64,000 bases of DNA from an uncultured Bacteroidales bacterium (GTDB lineage Bacteria; Bacteroidota; Bacteroidia; Bacteroidales; UBA932). A program made the translations under genes and the position numbers. Below the pieces are notes generated by a model. That model was given only the letters and a program-made list of their open reading frames with translations. It did not search any database and was not told the DNA's origin. How positions within the stretch are numbered: the first letter of the stretch is position 1; each line of letters opens with the position of its first letter. The DNA lies in NCBI GenBank assembly GCA_947179325.1, contig CAMXAU010000002.1, forward strand, positions 1-64,000, in the 5' to 3' direction. Positions 7,111 to 16,287 of the stretch are shown here, one piece after another.

Positions 7111-9321
7111 TCACCTGGTTTTCCAGAGAGTGAAACGCATTCCTGCATAGACCTTTATCCCCATGAGAGGACCCCAGATTGCACTGGCATCGAAAGACGC
7201 CTGGTTCGCCGAGACATGGCCATTGGCGTCACGTACACCGCCGAGTATCACGTCTTTCTGGCGGTAATTTGTCAGATTCTCTCCGCCAATATATACATCA
7301 ACTCCCTTGAACCTTCTCGTAACCTGCAGATAAAGAAGAGGATATACCGGAGTAAGCCCATTCTTGTATATAAGGTTCCCGTCCCCGTCCTTCAAATCCG
7401 CCATGAAATCATACACGCGGCCCGGACCATTCACAGAGGCAGTGAAGTCAAATATCCATTTATTGAGGTTTGTAGCATACTGCAGATTCAGCACACCTTT
7501 ATACCTGCTTGTCATAGGCTTCTCCACAAGCCCCTTCCCGGCCAGCTCTATCTTGGCATTCGTATACCGGAAAGTAGCGGTGACCGTGAAACGCTCCACA
7601 GGCTCGATATTGAAGTCCACCTGGTAGTTATCAGTGAATGACCGTCTTCCGTCAAGGTTATAGAAATCGATGCAGTTCTTCCTGCGCTCATAATCCACAA
7701 CCATCTGCTGCGCGAACTGTGTCCTGAAATAGTCGAAGCTGAGATATGTATTCTGGCCGAACGGGAAATAATATGTGATATTGCCGCCGAAAGTCCATGC
7801 ATCCTCGAGGGTATGGGAGCCATAGTTCCCGACAAATGCCTTTCCTGTCGAGAAGACTCCGATATTGTCAGCCAGAGGAGTGGCATACCTGAGCCCTCGT
7901 CCGCCGTTTGCCCTCAGCACAATCTCATCCACCGGTGAATATTTCAGTGTGACACGCGGTGTGAACTTGAATCCATTTCCATTGTACCAGTCGCCCCTGA
8001 CACCGGCTATCGCCGAGAATTTCTCACCTGCGTGGAAGGTATATTCTCCGAATACTCCGGCATTCATAAGGTCAGTGAAGGTCCGTCCGCCGCCCTGGCT
8101 AATCATCATGTACGGACCGGAATCAGCCCCGAACAGATCGCCATGCCCGTTGCCTGGCACCATCCTCATGAAATCCTCGTCATACCGGTCATATGTGCTG
8201 CTGAGGCCTATGGTAAACTTATGCGAGTCATTGATTTCATTCTGGTAAAGCAGGTTCATGAAAGCAGAATGCTGACCGGCAAGATACTTCGTGGCACCGA
8301 AATATGAATCCATGTCGTAATAGCTGTAGTCTGCAACGACTGCAATGTTCTGCGAATTGTCTTCATTAAGCGGTATGCCGACCTTGAGATATCCATTGAG
8401 CGAGCGGTTGGTGATATCCGAGCCCCACGCCTGTCCGGAGAGCTTTTCATAAAGCCCCTGGTCTCCGCCGGCAGACCTTATATTTTCCGCAATGCCTATA
8501 TACGAGCCATGGTCATAGCCGTCCTGGCCTCCACGGCGCCAGTCCTGCAGCGCCTTCACGCCAAAACGGACCTGCACGCCGCTGTCAGCATAGTAGAGCC
8601 ATCTGTTGGCAAGATTGAACTGCAGCATCTTAGGGTCATCAAGATACCCGTCATGATTATGGTCAAAGCTCTTTATGTTACCGGACACATGCCCGAGAAT
8701 GACCGTACTCCATCTTGGCCCCATCTGCAACGAGGAAGCCGCATTGAAATCCATCTTGGTATCGCTCATAAGCACGGCATTGATGAAGAGAGGCTTCTCG
8801 TCGGTGGGCTTGCGATGCTCAAGGTTTATCTGTCCAGTAATGGACTCCACACCATTTATCACCGATGACGCCCCTTTGGCAATCTGTATGCTTTCGAGCC
8901 ATTGGCCAGGAACATACGAAAGCCCGAAAGGCGAAGCAAGGCCGCGCATTACCGGACGGTTTTCATCCAGCATCTGCGTATAGGTCCCGCTCAATCCGAG
9001 AAGACGGATCTGGCGCGCCCCTGTGACTGCATCGGAATACCCCACTGTAACGCTTGCGGAATTCTCAAAGCTCTCGGCAAGATTGCAGCAGGCCATTTTG
9101 CACAGCCCCGCGGCAGAGATCACCTCTGTGCGTACCGGCTTCACCTTTGAAAGGTAGTTTCCCGCCTGGCGCGACACAAAGACCGTAGCCTCCAGGCTGT
9201 CTGACCTGTCCTTATATATATTTGTAGTATCTATCACTTCGCCGTTGGCCCCATAGACCTGGGCCATGGCAGAAGGCAAGGCTGCGAATGCAGCCAGCAT
9301 TATAAAAATTATCTTTTTCAT
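7111..9321 (-). CDS. TonB-dependent outer membrane receptor, probably for copper or another metal
   Basis: A 736-residue outer membrane receptor that imports a ligand using TonB energy. I start at MKKIIFIMLAAFAALPSAMAQ, a clean signal peptide; the ORF track adds 24 unlikely residues. There is no carboxypeptidase-like N-terminal domain as in SusC. The plug region includes CKMACCNLAESFENSASV, then GARQIRLLGLSGTYTQMLDE and a long beta-barrel ending in the aromatic-rich strand YAGMRFTLWKTR. The Cys-rich CNLAESFENS version of the plug is typical of Bacteroidota receptors sited next to HMA proteins. With a Cys/His-rich protein upstream and the HMA protein downstream, the ligand is inferred to be a transition metal, most likely copper. 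Confidence 0.88.
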   Translation of the reverse strand: MKKIIFIMLAAFAALPSAMAQVYGANGEVIDTTNIYKDRSDSLEATVFVSRQAGNYLSKVKPVRTEVISAAGLCKMACCNLAESFENSASVTVGYSDAVTGARQIRLLGLSGTYTQMLDENRPVMRGLASPFGLSYVPGQWLESIQIAKGASSVINGVESITGQINLEHRKPTDEKPLFINAVLMSDTKMDFNAASSLQMGPRWSTVILGHVSGNIKSFDHNHDGYLDDPKMLQFNLANRWLYYADSGVQVRFGVKALQDWRRGGQDGYDHGSYIGIAENIRSAGGDQGLYEKLSGQAWGSDITNRSLNGYLKVGIPLNEDNSQNIAVVADYSYYDMDSYFGATKYLAGQHSAFMNLLYQNEINDSHKFTIGLSSTYDRYDEDFMRMVPGNGHGDLFGADSGPYMMISQGGGRTFTDLMNAGVFGEYTFHAGEKFSAIAGVRGDWYNGNGFKFTPRVTLKYSPVDEIVLRANGGRGLRYATPLADNIGVFSTGKAFVGNYGSHTLEDAWTFGGNITYYFPFGQNTYLSFDYFRTQFAQQMVVDYERRKNCIDFYNLDGRRSFTDNYQVDFNIEPVERFTVTATFRYTNAKIELAGKGLVEKPMTSRYKGVLNLQYATNLNKWIFDFTASVNGPGRVYDFMADLKDGDGNLIYKNGLTPVYPLLYLQVTRRFKGVDVYIGGENLTNYRQKDVILGGVRDANGHVSANQASFDASAIWGPLMGIKVYAGMRFTLWKTR

Positions 9322-9402
9322 CTGATGGTTTTTGCTGGTTATACATGACATACAACATCCCGGACAGATGGATACACCGGCCCGGGAAAGCATATCATGC
9401 CC

Positions 9403-9879
9403 CTACAATCGCCATATGCGGAGAAGAGAGCGGCTGCAGCGCAGCCCCGGAAGAGGGACTTCATGCAGCGGCACGGAATCCACAGGATCCATGAAAGAAC
9501 CGGCCTCCGAGCCAAGCTCTATAGAAAGCGGACAATGGCCGCAAAGACATTTGCAGTGATTATGATGCGAATGGCCGCTGTCACTGCGTCCAGCACCTGT
9601 CACCGAGAGCTGGAAGATGTCATCGGAACAGCAGTCACGGCCGGACTTGGCTGTCTCTCCGCAGCACACATGCGTCCCGTCATGGTGGCCGGCTGAGCAG
9701 CAGGATGAGTGGCAGTGGTGGTCTGGATGGAAGTCATGGCATGTCGCGCCCTCCAGGAGCGGGGCGACAAAGCACTCGCCGCTCTCGGCACATGAATGCA
9801 CATTGAACCCCGTCACGCAGAGCAGATAAAGCAGCGCGACAAAGGCAGAAAGGCACTTTATGACATTTTGTTTAACCAT
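9403..9879 (-). CDS. Cys/His-rich small exported protein, HYC_CC_PP family-like
   Basis: A 158-residue protein. A hydrophobic N-terminus (VIKCLSAFVALLYLLCVTGFNV) acts as signal or anchor. The rest is dense in Cys and His: HSCAESGECF, HDFHPDHHCHSSCCS, HVCC, RDCC, HSHHNHCKCLCGHC. This agrees with the Bacteroidota HYC_CC_PP group, which sits upstream of TonB receptors linked to metals. I start at MVKQNV; the longer ORF is mostly 5' UTR. It is the first gene of a unit continuing into the TonB receptor (81 bases later) and the HMA protein. Metal binding is inferred from composition; whether it senses, stores or delivers the metal cannot be told. Confidence 0.75.
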   Translation of the reverse strand: MVKQNVIKCLSAFVALLYLLCVTGFNVHSCAESGECFVAPLLEGATCHDFHPDHHCHSSCCSAGHHDGTHVCCGETAKSGRDCCSDDIFQLSVTGAGRSDSGHSHHNHCKCLCGHCPLSIELGSEAGSFMDPVDSVPLHEVPLPGLRCSRSLLRIWRL

Positions 9880-9886
9880 CGCACCG

Positions 9887-9894
9887 CAAAAATA
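9887..9894 (-). promoter_or_regulatory. -7 element just before the Cys/His-rich protein gene
   Basis: TATTTTTG on the minus strand fits TAnnTTTG and ends 7 bases before the chosen ATG at 9879. The likely start site is therefore within a few bases of the start codon. It is back to back with the sppA promoter 23 bases away. Confidence 0.45.
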
Positions 9895-9917
9895 ACATTT
9901 TTTTGAATATCTTTTTA

Positions 9918-9925
9918 TAACTTTG
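9918..9925 (+). promoter_or_regulatory. -7 promoter element for sppA and probably SusCD locus A
   Basis: TAACTTTG matches TAnnTTTG exactly and lies 38 bases before the sppA ATG. The same octamer precedes recA. No other promoter-like element is seen before the SusC gene 7 bases after sppA, so this may drive the whole locus. Confidence 0.55.
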
Positions 9926-9963
9926 TCAAGTTTTGCCGAAAACAATTTAAAACGAATTATATA

Positions 9964-11733
9964 ATGAAGAACTTTTTAAAAATGACATTGGCGACAGTGC
10001 TTGGCTTCATCATAGTCAGCATCATCATGTCCATGTTCTCACTTGCCTTTATCGGTGCGCTTGCAGCACTTGGCGACAGCAAGCCGGTAATGCCGAGAGA
10101 AGCAGTCCTTAAGCTGGACCTGTCGAAGATCATCATTGCAGAGCAGACAAGGGAAAGCGACCCGATCAGCTCAATCCAGGGAAACACAAGCGAGTATATC
10201 GGCATATGGTCTGCTGTCCAGGCCATCAATGCCGCAGCAGAGGACCCTGCAATAAAGTTCATATATATGAAGCCGGACGGAGTGGCCGGCGGGATGGCGC
10301 AGATCGAGGAGCTACGCAATGCGCTCAAGAAATTCCGCGCCTCAGGAAAGGCAATCGTATCGTTTACAGAGTTCCCGTCAAACGGTTCCTACTACCTTGC
10401 ATCAGTGTCCGACAAGATATTCATGTCAAGCTATAAGGGAGGAATGAACATGCTGAACGGGTTCTCGTCACAGATAACCTTCCTGAAGGACATACTGGAC
10501 AAGCTCGGGGTAAATGTACAGCTGATCCGCCACGGGAAATACAAATCCGCAGGTGAAATGTACATCCGCAATTCCATCAGCAATGAGAACAGGACACAGT
10601 ACCAGGTGCTTCTCAATTCAATATGGAAAAACTTCAGTGACGAGATGGCTGCTGCCAGGGGGATGGAGCCGGAAGCATTCAACTCACTTATCGATGACCT
10701 GAAGCTCAACAGCCCTGAGGACTTCCTGAAATACGGTCTTGTAGACGAGCTGCTTACAAATGAGGAGCTGAAGGCAAGGCTCAGCGGGCTGTATGGCGTC
10801 GAGAGGATTGAGGACACCAAGGAGATAAGCCTCAAGGACTATGCTTCAATCAAGGTGCTTCCGAACTACAGGGCAAAGCAGAAGATTGCAGTCATATATG
10901 CAGACGGAAGCATAATTGACGGAGCCGAGAAAAAAGAAGTGAGCGGCGACAGGTTCGCCTCAATCATAGCGGACGTCAGGAAAGACTCTACCGTAAAGGC
11001 TGTCGTATTCCGTGTCAACTCGCCTGGAGGAAGCGTCGTTGCATCAGACAAGATAAAGACCGAGGTCGACCTCCTCAAGGAAGTCAAGCCTGTAATTGCT
11101 TCATACGGCAACTATGCGGCATCCGGAGGATACTGGATCTCAAACAACTGCAACAGGATTTTCTCGGATGCAGGGACCCTCACAGGATCAATAGGGGTAT
11201 TCAGCATGATTCCTGAATTCAGCGGCACATGCAGGAAAATAGGAGTCAACGTCACAAGCATCAGCTCGAATGCACATGGCGACATGTACAACAGCATGAG
11301 GCCTCTTGACAAGGCCGAGCTTGCCTACATGCAGGAATCTGTAGACAACATCTATGACACATTCACGTCAATCGTGGCAGAAGGACGCGGCCTGACACAG
11401 AAATATGTGGACGATATAGCACAGGGACGTGTATGGGCCGGGACAGACGCACTTGAGATAGGTCTTGTTGATGAGATAGGAGGTATCGAGGATGCCATAA
11501 TGTACGCCATCGGCTCAGTATGCGACGAGGTTGACCTCGGCAAATGGCAGATTGCAGAATATCCTAAGCCTTTGACTACATTTGAGCAGATCATGGAGAA
11601 TTTCGGTGGCAGCAAGGCCTCAGTGTTTGCCGGGACCCCTCTTGAATCTGTAGAGAAGGTATTCAGCAAATGGGATGAAAGCAACGCAGGGCAGGTATAT
11701 GCAAGAATGCCTTACGAAATAACAATACAGTAA
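9964..11733 (+). CDS. sppA: Signal peptide peptidase SppA, 67 kDa type
   Basis: SppA degrades leftover signal peptides in the inner membrane. The 589-residue protein has an N-terminal membrane anchor (about 13-37) and the double S49 peptidase layout of the long type. Catalytic residues are recognisable: Lys194 in GKYKSAGEMY and the nucleophile Ser387 in NYAASGGYWIS, with the nearby VNSPGGSVVASDKI loop and TLTGSIGVF. The C-terminal motif VDEIGGIEDAI is also typical. The stop codon is followed after only 6 bases by the start of a SusC gene, which is an unusual junction for a housekeeping protease. Confidence 0.95.
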   Translation: MKNFLKMTLATVLGFIIVSIIMSMFSLAFIGALAALGDSKPVMPREAVLKLDLSKIIIAEQTRESDPISSIQGNTSEYIGIWSAVQAINAAAEDPAIKFIYMKPDGVAGGMAQIEELRNALKKFRASGKAIVSFTEFPSNGSYYLASVSDKIFMSSYKGGMNMLNGFSSQITFLKDILDKLGVNVQLIRHGKYKSAGEMYIRNSISNENRTQYQVLLNSIWKNFSDEMAAARGMEPEAFNSLIDDLKLNSPEDFLKYGLVDELLTNEELKARLSGLYGVERIEDTKEISLKDYASIKVLPNYRAKQKIAVIYADGSIIDGAEKKEVSGDRFASIIADVRKDSTVKAVVFRVNSPGGSVVASDKIKTEVDLLKEVKPVIASYGNYAASGGYWISNNCNRIFSDAGTLTGSIGVFSMIPEFSGTCRKIGVNVTSISSNAHGDMYNSMRPLDKAELAYMQESVDNIYDTFTSIVAEGRGLTQKYVDDIAQGRVWAGTDALEIGLVDEIGGIEDAIMYAIGSVCDEVDLGKWQIAEYPKPLTTFEQIMENFGGSKASVFAGTPLESVEKVFSKWDESNAGQVYARMPYEITIQ

Positions 11734-11739
11734 CCAGGA

Positions 11740-14700
11740 ATGACAAAGAACCGTAGTATAAGATATTCCGGCATATTGCTGATATTCTATGTACTGGCTG
11801 TCCTGTGCGCCTCACATGCAGGTGCGCAGGACAAGTCCGGTGTAGAGATGACTATAATTTCAGGAAAGGTGATAGATGCCTCCGACGGCTATCCGCTGAT
11901 CGGTGTCAGCGTCATGACAGACGGCTATGGCGCGGCGACAGACATAGACGGAAACTTTGAGCTGAAGCTTCCTGCGCAGAAGTGCGAGATTACATTTTCA
12001 TATATCGGCTACAAGAACATAGTCAAGGAATTTACCGTAAAGAATGCATCATCCTTCTCCAGGATTGTAATGGAGGCGAGCACAACAGAGCTTGATGATG
12101 TAGTCGTTACCGGCGTGTACGAGAGGAAAAAGGAGAGCTTTACAGGCTCCTCCGCGACATTCAAGGGAGATGAACTGAAGTCTGTAGGCTCACAGAATGT
12201 CCTACAGAGCCTGAAGACCCTCGACCCTTCATTCAAGATCATGGAAAGCAACCTGTTCGGCTCCAACCCGAACATGATGCCGGACATTGAGATACGTGGA
12301 AAGACAAGCGTCATGGGACTCAAGGAGGAATATGGCTCTGACCCTAACCAGCCCCTCTTCATCCTTGACGGATTCGAGACCGACATCGAGACAGTGATGA
12401 ACCTGAACATGAACCGCGTGGCCTCTGTGACAATCCTCAAGGACGCGGCATCTACGGCCATCTATGGTTCAAAGGCCTCAAATGGAGTCGTTGTCATCGA
12501 GACAAAGGCCCCTGCAAGAGGACGTCTGCAGGTTTCATATAAAGGAGACTTCGGGCTTTCCATCGCAGACCTCACGGACTACAACCTGATGAATGCTGCG
12601 GAAAAGCTTGAATTCGAGACACGGGCAGGCGTCTATCGCGACAATACAGGCGACCCGTTCAAGCAGCTCCAGCTCGACAACCTCAGGAACGAGCGGCTGA
12701 AAAGCATAAACATGGGGGTCGACACATACTGGCTAAGCGAACCTATACGTACTGGATTCACCAACAAGCACAACCTCTATGTCGAGGGAGGCGAAGAGAA
12801 GATACGCTATGGAATAGGCCTGAGCTACGGCGGTGTGCAGGGTGTAATGAAAGGCTCTGACAGAAACACCATTTCAGGCAACATAGACCTGATCTACAGG
12901 ACCGGCAAGTTCCAGTTCAGCAACAAGCTTACAATAAACAGCCTCAGCACTGCAAACCCGATTGTTTCATTTGAGGAATACGCACGGGCAAATCCTTATT
13001 ACATGAAATACGGTATCGGGGGGGGCATTGAAAAATATCTATATTACCCGGCCGAGGACCTGGACGACCATCCTGTATCCAATCCCCTATGGAATGCCCA
13101 TCTCAACAACTACGACAAGACATCAGGCTTCGGCTTTACAAACAATTTCATATTTGAGTGGTTCATCCTGAAAGAGCTTCGCTTCAGGGCGAAGTTCGGA
13201 ATCACCAAGAATGACGAGAACCAGCAGACAAGGCTGTCTCCGGAGCACACACAGTTCGATGATGTGGGCGACACGGAGAAAGGCCTCTATACACATACCC
13301 TCACAAAAGACCTGACATACGAAGGCGATGCAGCCATCACATACGGTAAGCTGTTTGCCGAAAAGCATATGGTAAACGCAGTAGGAGGATTCAACTTCAG
13401 CAACCAGAAGTACCTTGACTACAGCTACTCGGCAACAGGCTTCACCGAAGACCAGTTCGCTGCCCCATCATTCGCCAACAGCTATCCCTCAGGCGGTTCC
13501 CCGGAATACAGCGAAACACACAAGAGGGCCGTGAGCTTCTATCTCAACGGTGGATACTCGTATGACGAAAGATATCTCCTTGATGTAAACTACAGGCTTG
13601 ACGGAGCCTCGATGTTCGGTGCGGAGAACCGCTTCAGGAACACATGGTCAGTCGGAGCCGGATGGAACATCCACAAGGAGAAGTTCCTTACTGACAAGAC
13701 AGACTTCTTCCAGGTCCTGAAGCTTAGGGCATCCGTGGGAAATCCCGGAAACCAGAATTTCTCCGCCTACCGTGCATTCTCCACATATAAGTTCAACGGA
13801 TGGATGACAAATGTCTTCGGGGCCGGCGTCATAGTCAAGACGCTTGGCAACAAGGGGCTGGCATGGCAGGAGACAATAAATTACGACCTCGGTTCAGACA
13901 TCACGTTCTGGGGCAGCAGGGTGAACATAACATTTGACTACTTCTGGAAAAACACAGATCCGCTGCTTGCAATCATCTCCACCAAAGGCTCTATGGGTGT
14001 AAGCACCATAGCGATGAATGCCGGAGGGCAGAACACCAACGGATGGGAGGCGACATTCAAGATTTCTCCGATATACCGTCCTTCAGAAGGAATCAACTGG
14101 AACATCAGCCTCAACGCCACCAGTTCAAAATCACGGTATGTAAATATCGGCAATGCCTTCAGCTCGCTTAATGAAAGCGGAAAGACATCGCTCGTCGGCA
14201 CAACAAGATATTATGACGGAGGTAGCCCTACGGCAATATGGGCAGTGCGCTCCGCCGGGATCGACCCTGCAACGGGAAAAGAGCTGTTCATCAAGAAAGA
14301 TGGTTCATATTCATTCACATACGATGTAAACGATGAAGTTGTCGTAGGAGACACGCAGCCTAAAATCGAGGGAGTGCTTGGAACTACTCTCTACTACAAG
14401 GGCTTTTCTGTGGGATGCTATCTGAGATACAGGCTTGGAGGCCAGGTGTTCAATTCATCCCTGTTCCAGAAAGTAGAGAACATAGGAACAGAGGAAGTCT
14501 ACAACAACCAGGACAGGAGAGCCTTGTATGACAGGTGGTCCGAAGACAACAGGGAAGCATATTTCAAGGGCATCTCAATGGTTCAGAAGACTGACAAGTC
14601 ATCACGCTTCGTAATGGACGAAAACACATTGACCGGAGAATCATTCAATGTAGGATACGAATTTCCTGACCGCATGATAAGGAAGCTCCATATCTCCGCA

Positions 14701-14817
14701 TTGTCATTGCAGATGTCGCTGAACGACATTTTCCGCATCTCATCCGTACGTGTTGAAAGAGGAATAGACTATCCATTTGCAAGGAATGTCTCATTCTCCA
14801 TAGGTGTGACCTTCTGA
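11740..14817 (+). CDS. SusC/RagA family TonB-linked outer membrane transporter (locus A)
   Basis: A 1025-residue SusC-type importer. After the signal peptide comes a carboxypeptidase-D-regulatory-like domain (GKVIDASDGYPLIGVSVMTD, to about residue 110). Then the TonB-box-like DDVVVTG, a plug containing VLQSLKTLDPSFKIME, DIEIRGKTSV and ILKDAASTAIYGSKASNGV (the SusC hallmark), and a large beta-barrel ending in SIGVTF. It is followed 15 bases later by its SusD partner. The variant TGVYERKKESFTGSSATF after the TonB box is shared with the SusC of locus B (FTGSASTFSGQEL), marking the two as close paralogues. No glycoside hydrolase is linked, so the cargo may be a peptide or other non-glycan; this is inference. 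Confidence 0.95.
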   Translation: MTKNRSIRYSGILLIFYVLAVLCASHAGAQDKSGVEMTIISGKVIDASDGYPLIGVSVMTDGYGAATDIDGNFELKLPAQKCEITFSYIGYKNIVKEFTVKNASSFSRIVMEASTTELDDVVVTGVYERKKESFTGSSATFKGDELKSVGSQNVLQSLKTLDPSFKIMESNLFGSNPNMMPDIEIRGKTSVMGLKEEYGSDPNQPLFILDGFETDIETVMNLNMNRVASVTILKDAASTAIYGSKASNGVVVIETKAPARGRLQVSYKGDFGLSIADLTDYNLMNAAEKLEFETRAGVYRDNTGDPFKQLQLDNLRNERLKSINMGVDTYWLSEPIRTGFTNKHNLYVEGGEEKIRYGIGLSYGGVQGVMKGSDRNTISGNIDLIYRTGKFQFSNKLTINSLSTANPIVSFEEYARANPYYMKYGIGGGIEKYLYYPAEDLDDHPVSNPLWNAHLNNYDKTSGFGFTNNFIFEWFILKELRFRAKFGITKNDENQQTRLSPEHTQFDDVGDTEKGLYTHTLTKDLTYEGDAAITYGKLFAEKHMVNAVGGFNFSNQKYLDYSYSATGFTEDQFAAPSFANSYPSGGSPEYSETHKRAVSFYLNGGYSYDERYLLDVNYRLDGASMFGAENRFRNTWSVGAGWNIHKEKFLTDKTDFFQVLKLRASVGNPGNQNFSAYRAFSTYKFNGWMTNVFGAGVIVKTLGNKGLAWQETINYDLGSDITFWGSRVNITFDYFWKNTDPLLAIISTKGSMGVSTIAMNAGGQNTNGWEATFKISPIYRPSEGINWNISLNATSSKSRYVNIGNAFSSLNESGKTSLVGTTRYYDGGSPTAIWAVRSAGIDPATGKELFIKKDGSYSFTYDVNDEVVVGDTQPKIEGVLGTTLYYKGFSVGCYLRYRLGGQVFNSSLFQKVENIGTEEVYNNQDRRALYDRWSEDNREAYFKGISMVQKTDKSSRFVMDENTLTGESFNVGYEFPDRMIRKLHISALSLQMSLNDIFRISSVRVERGIDYPFARNVSFSIGVTF

Positions 14818-14832
14818 TAATCAGTAACCGAC

Positions 14833-16287
14833 ATGAATAGAAACAGCATATATATAATAATAGTGTCTGTCCTGCTGGGCGGACTCTGCGGATGCGGGAA
14901 ATGGCTTGACATCAAGCCATACGATGAAATGGCAGAAGATGACCTGCTCTCGACCGAAAACGGGTTCATCAGGCTTCTTAACGGTATCTATATAGAGCTC
15001 AACACAGATGCACTCTATGGTGGCTCCCTGACTGTCGAGATGATTGAGATAATGGGTGGAGCCTACACAATCGGCACTGACAAGGCTGTGTGGGGAAACT
15101 TCCATGACCTTTCAGAATATAAATACGGCACAGACTACTGGCGGGCACGTTTCAGCAGCACCTGGGACAAGGCATATGCGATGATACTCAACTGCAACCT
15201 CCTGCTGGAAAACATTGACAAGGAAGAGAAGAAAGGGCTTTTCAGCGGAGACAACCGCAACATAATCAAGGGTGAAGCCCTTGCCCTGAGGGCAATGCTG
15301 CACTTTGACATGCTCAGGATATTCGGACCTGTATATTCCAACAGCCCTGAAGCTCTGTCCATACCGTACTACACTGCATACACCACCATGCCGGAAGCCA
15401 TGCTGCCGGCATCTGAGGCGGCAGCAAAGATAATCACCGACCTCAAGAATGCGCGTATCCTGCTTTCGTCAGACCCTGTAATTACAGAGGGGACGAGGAT
15501 GGACGGTCCTGCCGACGGAGCATCGAACTTCCTGTACTACAGAAATCTGCGTCTGAACTACTACGCTGTAACCGGACTTCTTGCACGTGCAAGCCTGTAT
15601 TTTGGAGACAAGCAGGATGCATTCACCTATGCAACGGAAGTAATCGGTGCATCTAATGCAGGAATATTCCCGTTTGTTGACCGCTCACTGGTGGCAGGCT
15701 CGCCGGAAGACCCTGACCGTATATTCTCATCAGAGGTCATCTTCGCCCTCACCCACGCGAGAAGAAATGAACTCTTCAAGAACTACTACGATCCGAGCAG
15801 GACTCCGAACTATGTATTCCGCATGGACAATGACATCTTTTCCAGGTTCATCTACGGAGGTTCACTGACAGGAGGCAGCATCGATGACTACAGATGCAGG
15901 GCCAACTGGATAGCGAACGGGACAAACAGATATTTCTATAAATACTCCGACATGGTAGAGACCGGAAACATCCGCAATACAATGATTCCTCTCATCAGGC
16001 TTGGTGAAATGTACCTTATAGCCGCTGAAAGCCAGTCGGAAAACCTTGGAAACGGACTTCAGTACATTAATACTTTGCGGAGCAAGCGCGGTGTCAGCAA
16101 CCTGCCGTCACTCACGGACGAGCTTCTGCAATATGAATATGTCAGGGAGCTATACGGGGAAGGACAGCTGTTTTTCATGTACAAGAGAAGATTCGCATCA
16201 ATACTGAAATCAGCTTCCGGCAACAATCCTCAGCCAAGCAATGAGATTTTCGTAGTACCTACGCCTGACACAGAGACACAGAACTGA
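14833..16287 (+). CDS. RagB/SusD family surface lipoprotein (locus A)
   Basis: A 484-residue SusD-type lipoprotein that caps the SusC barrel and binds cargo on the cell surface. The lipobox is near GGLCGCGKW, with lipidated Cys about residue 18-20. The mature N-terminus LDIKPYDEMAEDDLLSTENGF is a standard SusD opening. TPR-like helices follow, and the C-terminal IPLIRLGEMYLIAAESQSE and YINTLRSKRGV are hallmark SusD motifs. Its TGA stop overlaps the ATG of the DUF4843 gene by one base, showing tight coupling within the locus. Confidence 0.95.
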   Translation: MNRNSIYIIIVSVLLGGLCGCGKWLDIKPYDEMAEDDLLSTENGFIRLLNGIYIELNTDALYGGSLTVEMIEIMGGAYTIGTDKAVWGNFHDLSEYKYGTDYWRARFSSTWDKAYAMILNCNLLLENIDKEEKKGLFSGDNRNIIKGEALALRAMLHFDMLRIFGPVYSNSPEALSIPYYTAYTTMPEAMLPASEAAAKIITDLKNARILLSSDPVITEGTRMDGPADGASNFLYYRNLRLNYYAVTGLLARASLYFGDKQDAFTYATEVIGASNAGIFPFVDRSLVAGSPEDPDRIFSSEVIFALTHARRNELFKNYYDPSRTPNYVFRMDNDIFSRFIYGGSLTGGSIDDYRCRANWIANGTNRYFYKYSDMVETGNIRNTMIPLIRLGEMYLIAAESQSENLGNGLQYINTLRSKRGVSNLPSLTDELLQYEYVRELYGEGQLFFMYKRRFASILKSASGNNPQPSNEIFVVPTPDTETQN

